Assembly (NCBI GenBank): GCA_034509755.1
Contig: CM067559.1
Span: 17,652,501-17,716,500, forward strand
Source: Anisodus tanguticus
Lineage: Eukaryota; Streptophyta; Magnoliopsida; Solanales; Solanaceae
Direction of reading: 5' to 3'
Length of the DNA: 64,000 nucleotides
A program made the translations under genes and the position numbers. Of the stretch, positions 63,091 through 64,000 are shown one piece after another (positions within the stretch are counted from its first letter, which is position 1; the number at the start of each line of letters is the position of its first letter). Below the pieces are notes generated by a model. The model did no database searches. It saw nothing but the letters and a program-made list of their open reading frames with translations, and had not been told where the DNA came from.

Positions 63091-64000
63091 ATGGAACCAC
63101 TTGCCGATAATGTAGATCAGAAGCAGATTGTTACAAATTGCCAATTGCTCAAGGTAATTAGATCTAATATAGTTGTCTTCAAACTCCCTTTAAATATATA
63201 TATATATATGTCTTCAAACTTGCTATGTTGAGTAGCCCTAAATTGTGTTGTGGAGTTGTCTTTTTTACTTCGCTTACAACAGTGCTTATTTTACAGACAA
63301 TGGACATCTCTAAGATGGATTCTGGTGACGCTTCCTTCACAGTTCCATTTAAGCTAGTCGCAGAACGTGATGATTACATCCATGCCCTTGTAGCTTACTT
63401 TGATGTCTCTTTCACGAAGTGTCACAAATTGATGGGCTTCTCCACAGGTTCATAATTTTTTTCCTTGCATTTGTTGTTTGTGGGTGGAACTTTTTTGTGC
63501 AATTATCTTTTGTTTTTGTTTTATTTTGTTTGTGTTGGGTGGGGAGGGGGCAGAGGGGATGGGTTCTGTACCACATAGTTTAATACCCATATGAGATCCT
63601 CATAAGGAATTGAGTCATAACCAGTATAGCAGTATTTATTCGACTGCTGCGCTCTCCACATCAATTCTGTTATGGGTTCATCCGGACTTCGACGTTCTAG
63701 ACACAACGACAGCATAGAATTTATATACGCCATACACTCGTCAGGAGTGAATTGTGGTGATATGAGGCGGAGTGGAAACTTATTAACTCACTTAAAGTCC
63801 ACTAAGCTTCTCCTTGTCCAAATAAAATAAAAAGGAGAGGGAAAAGGGGGAAATATAGTATATAGCTATTTCTGACCATGAGGTATATATGCAGGAGCAA
63901 GGTCTCGTGGCACACACTGGAAGGCAAACGGTTCTATACCTGGAAGAGGTGCTTACTGTATGCCAAGGGGAAGCTGTAGTTGGGAGCATGACTGTGGCTC
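63091..64000 (+). CDS. PRMT1: PRMT1-type protein arginine N-methyltransferase, C-terminal exons only (partial)
   Basis: Three exons are recognisable: 63091-63153 (MEPLADNVDQKQIVTNCQLLK), 63297-63447 (TMDISKM ... FTKCHKLMGFSTG) and 63895 to the window end (ARSRGTHWK onward). Introns are GT-AG with matching phases (0, then 1). This is the C-terminal beta-barrel region of type I arginine methyltransferases, which dimethylate arginines of histones and RNA-binding proteins. The S-adenosylmethionine-binding core should lie upstream but is not seen before the array. At 63921-63925 AAGGCAAACG has one base more than the expected reading, after which the family sequence (VLYLEEVLTVCQGEAVVGSM) continues in another frame. 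The gene is therefore probably a truncated pseudogene, unless both observations are assembly problems. It runs off the right end. Confidence 0.75.
63195..63210. repeat. AT microsatellite in the PRMT intron
   Basis: A short TA-dinucleotide run lies about 42 bases after the donor of the first visible PRMT exon. Confidence 0.7.
63521..63760 (-). other. Unrecognised minus-strand open frame inside the PRMT intron
   Basis: An open frame of about 78 codons (from a TGA near 63763 to 63521), with M at 63733, includes PLRLISPQFTPDECMAYIN, LCLERRSPDEPITELMWRA and CYTGYDSIPYEDLIWVLN. The residue composition looks protein-like (acidic and aromatic residues, few low-complexity runs) until a proline-rich tail from simple sequence. 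I do not recognise the family. It might be an exon captured by a transposon, or chance. Confidence 0.25.

Overview
The window is nuclear plant DNA, most likely from a Solanaceae species. Evidence for this is AT-rich sequence, GT-AG introns, a Stowaway-like MITE load, plant L1-type LINE debris, and a glycoside hydrolase family 28 protein that closely resembles the pollen polygalacturonase family known from tobacco. I see no bacterial operons, rRNA, tRNA or CRISPR.

Positions 1 to about 62285 are one head-to-tail tandem array. Its eight units, each about 7.71 kb, start at 1, 7719, 15444, 23155, 30884, 38599, 46314 and 54019. A ninth copy starts at 61738 and breaks off near 62285. The left end of the window falls on a unit start, so the array probably continues to the left. 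Each unit carries, in order: about 1.3 kb of upstream DNA with an unrecognised minus-strand open frame; a TATA box; a four-exon exopolygalacturonase gene on the + strand (about 403 residues in the undamaged reading, with MITEs in introns 2 and 3); a third MITE; a possible LTR-like remnant; a 16-bp-arm hairpin; an antisense 1.2-kb LINE endonuclease/reverse transcriptase fragment; and a G-quadruplex motif near the unit end.

As written, no copy encodes a complete polygalacturonase, although each exon is open in at least one unit. The differences between copies are far from random. Nearly all exon indels and substitutions fall on CAG or CTG trinucleotides, the plant CHG methylation context. CAG typically becomes CG, CGAG or CAAG, and CTG becomes CG, CCG or TTG. 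I read this as methylation-linked base-calling error in a long-read assembly rather than gene decay. If so, the genes may be intact but heavily CHG-methylated in the sequenced tissue. Real shared polymorphisms also exist. They divide the array into type A (units 1-3 and the edges) and type B (within unit 4 to within unit 8), and units 6-8 share a TATA-box change.

The right edge (61555-62075) contains a diverged duplication of the unit end. Beyond it lie about 0.8 kb of unique DNA and the last exons of a PRMT1-type protein arginine methyltransferase (63091-64000). That gene lacks recognisable upstream exons and carries a +1 frameshift, and it runs off the window.
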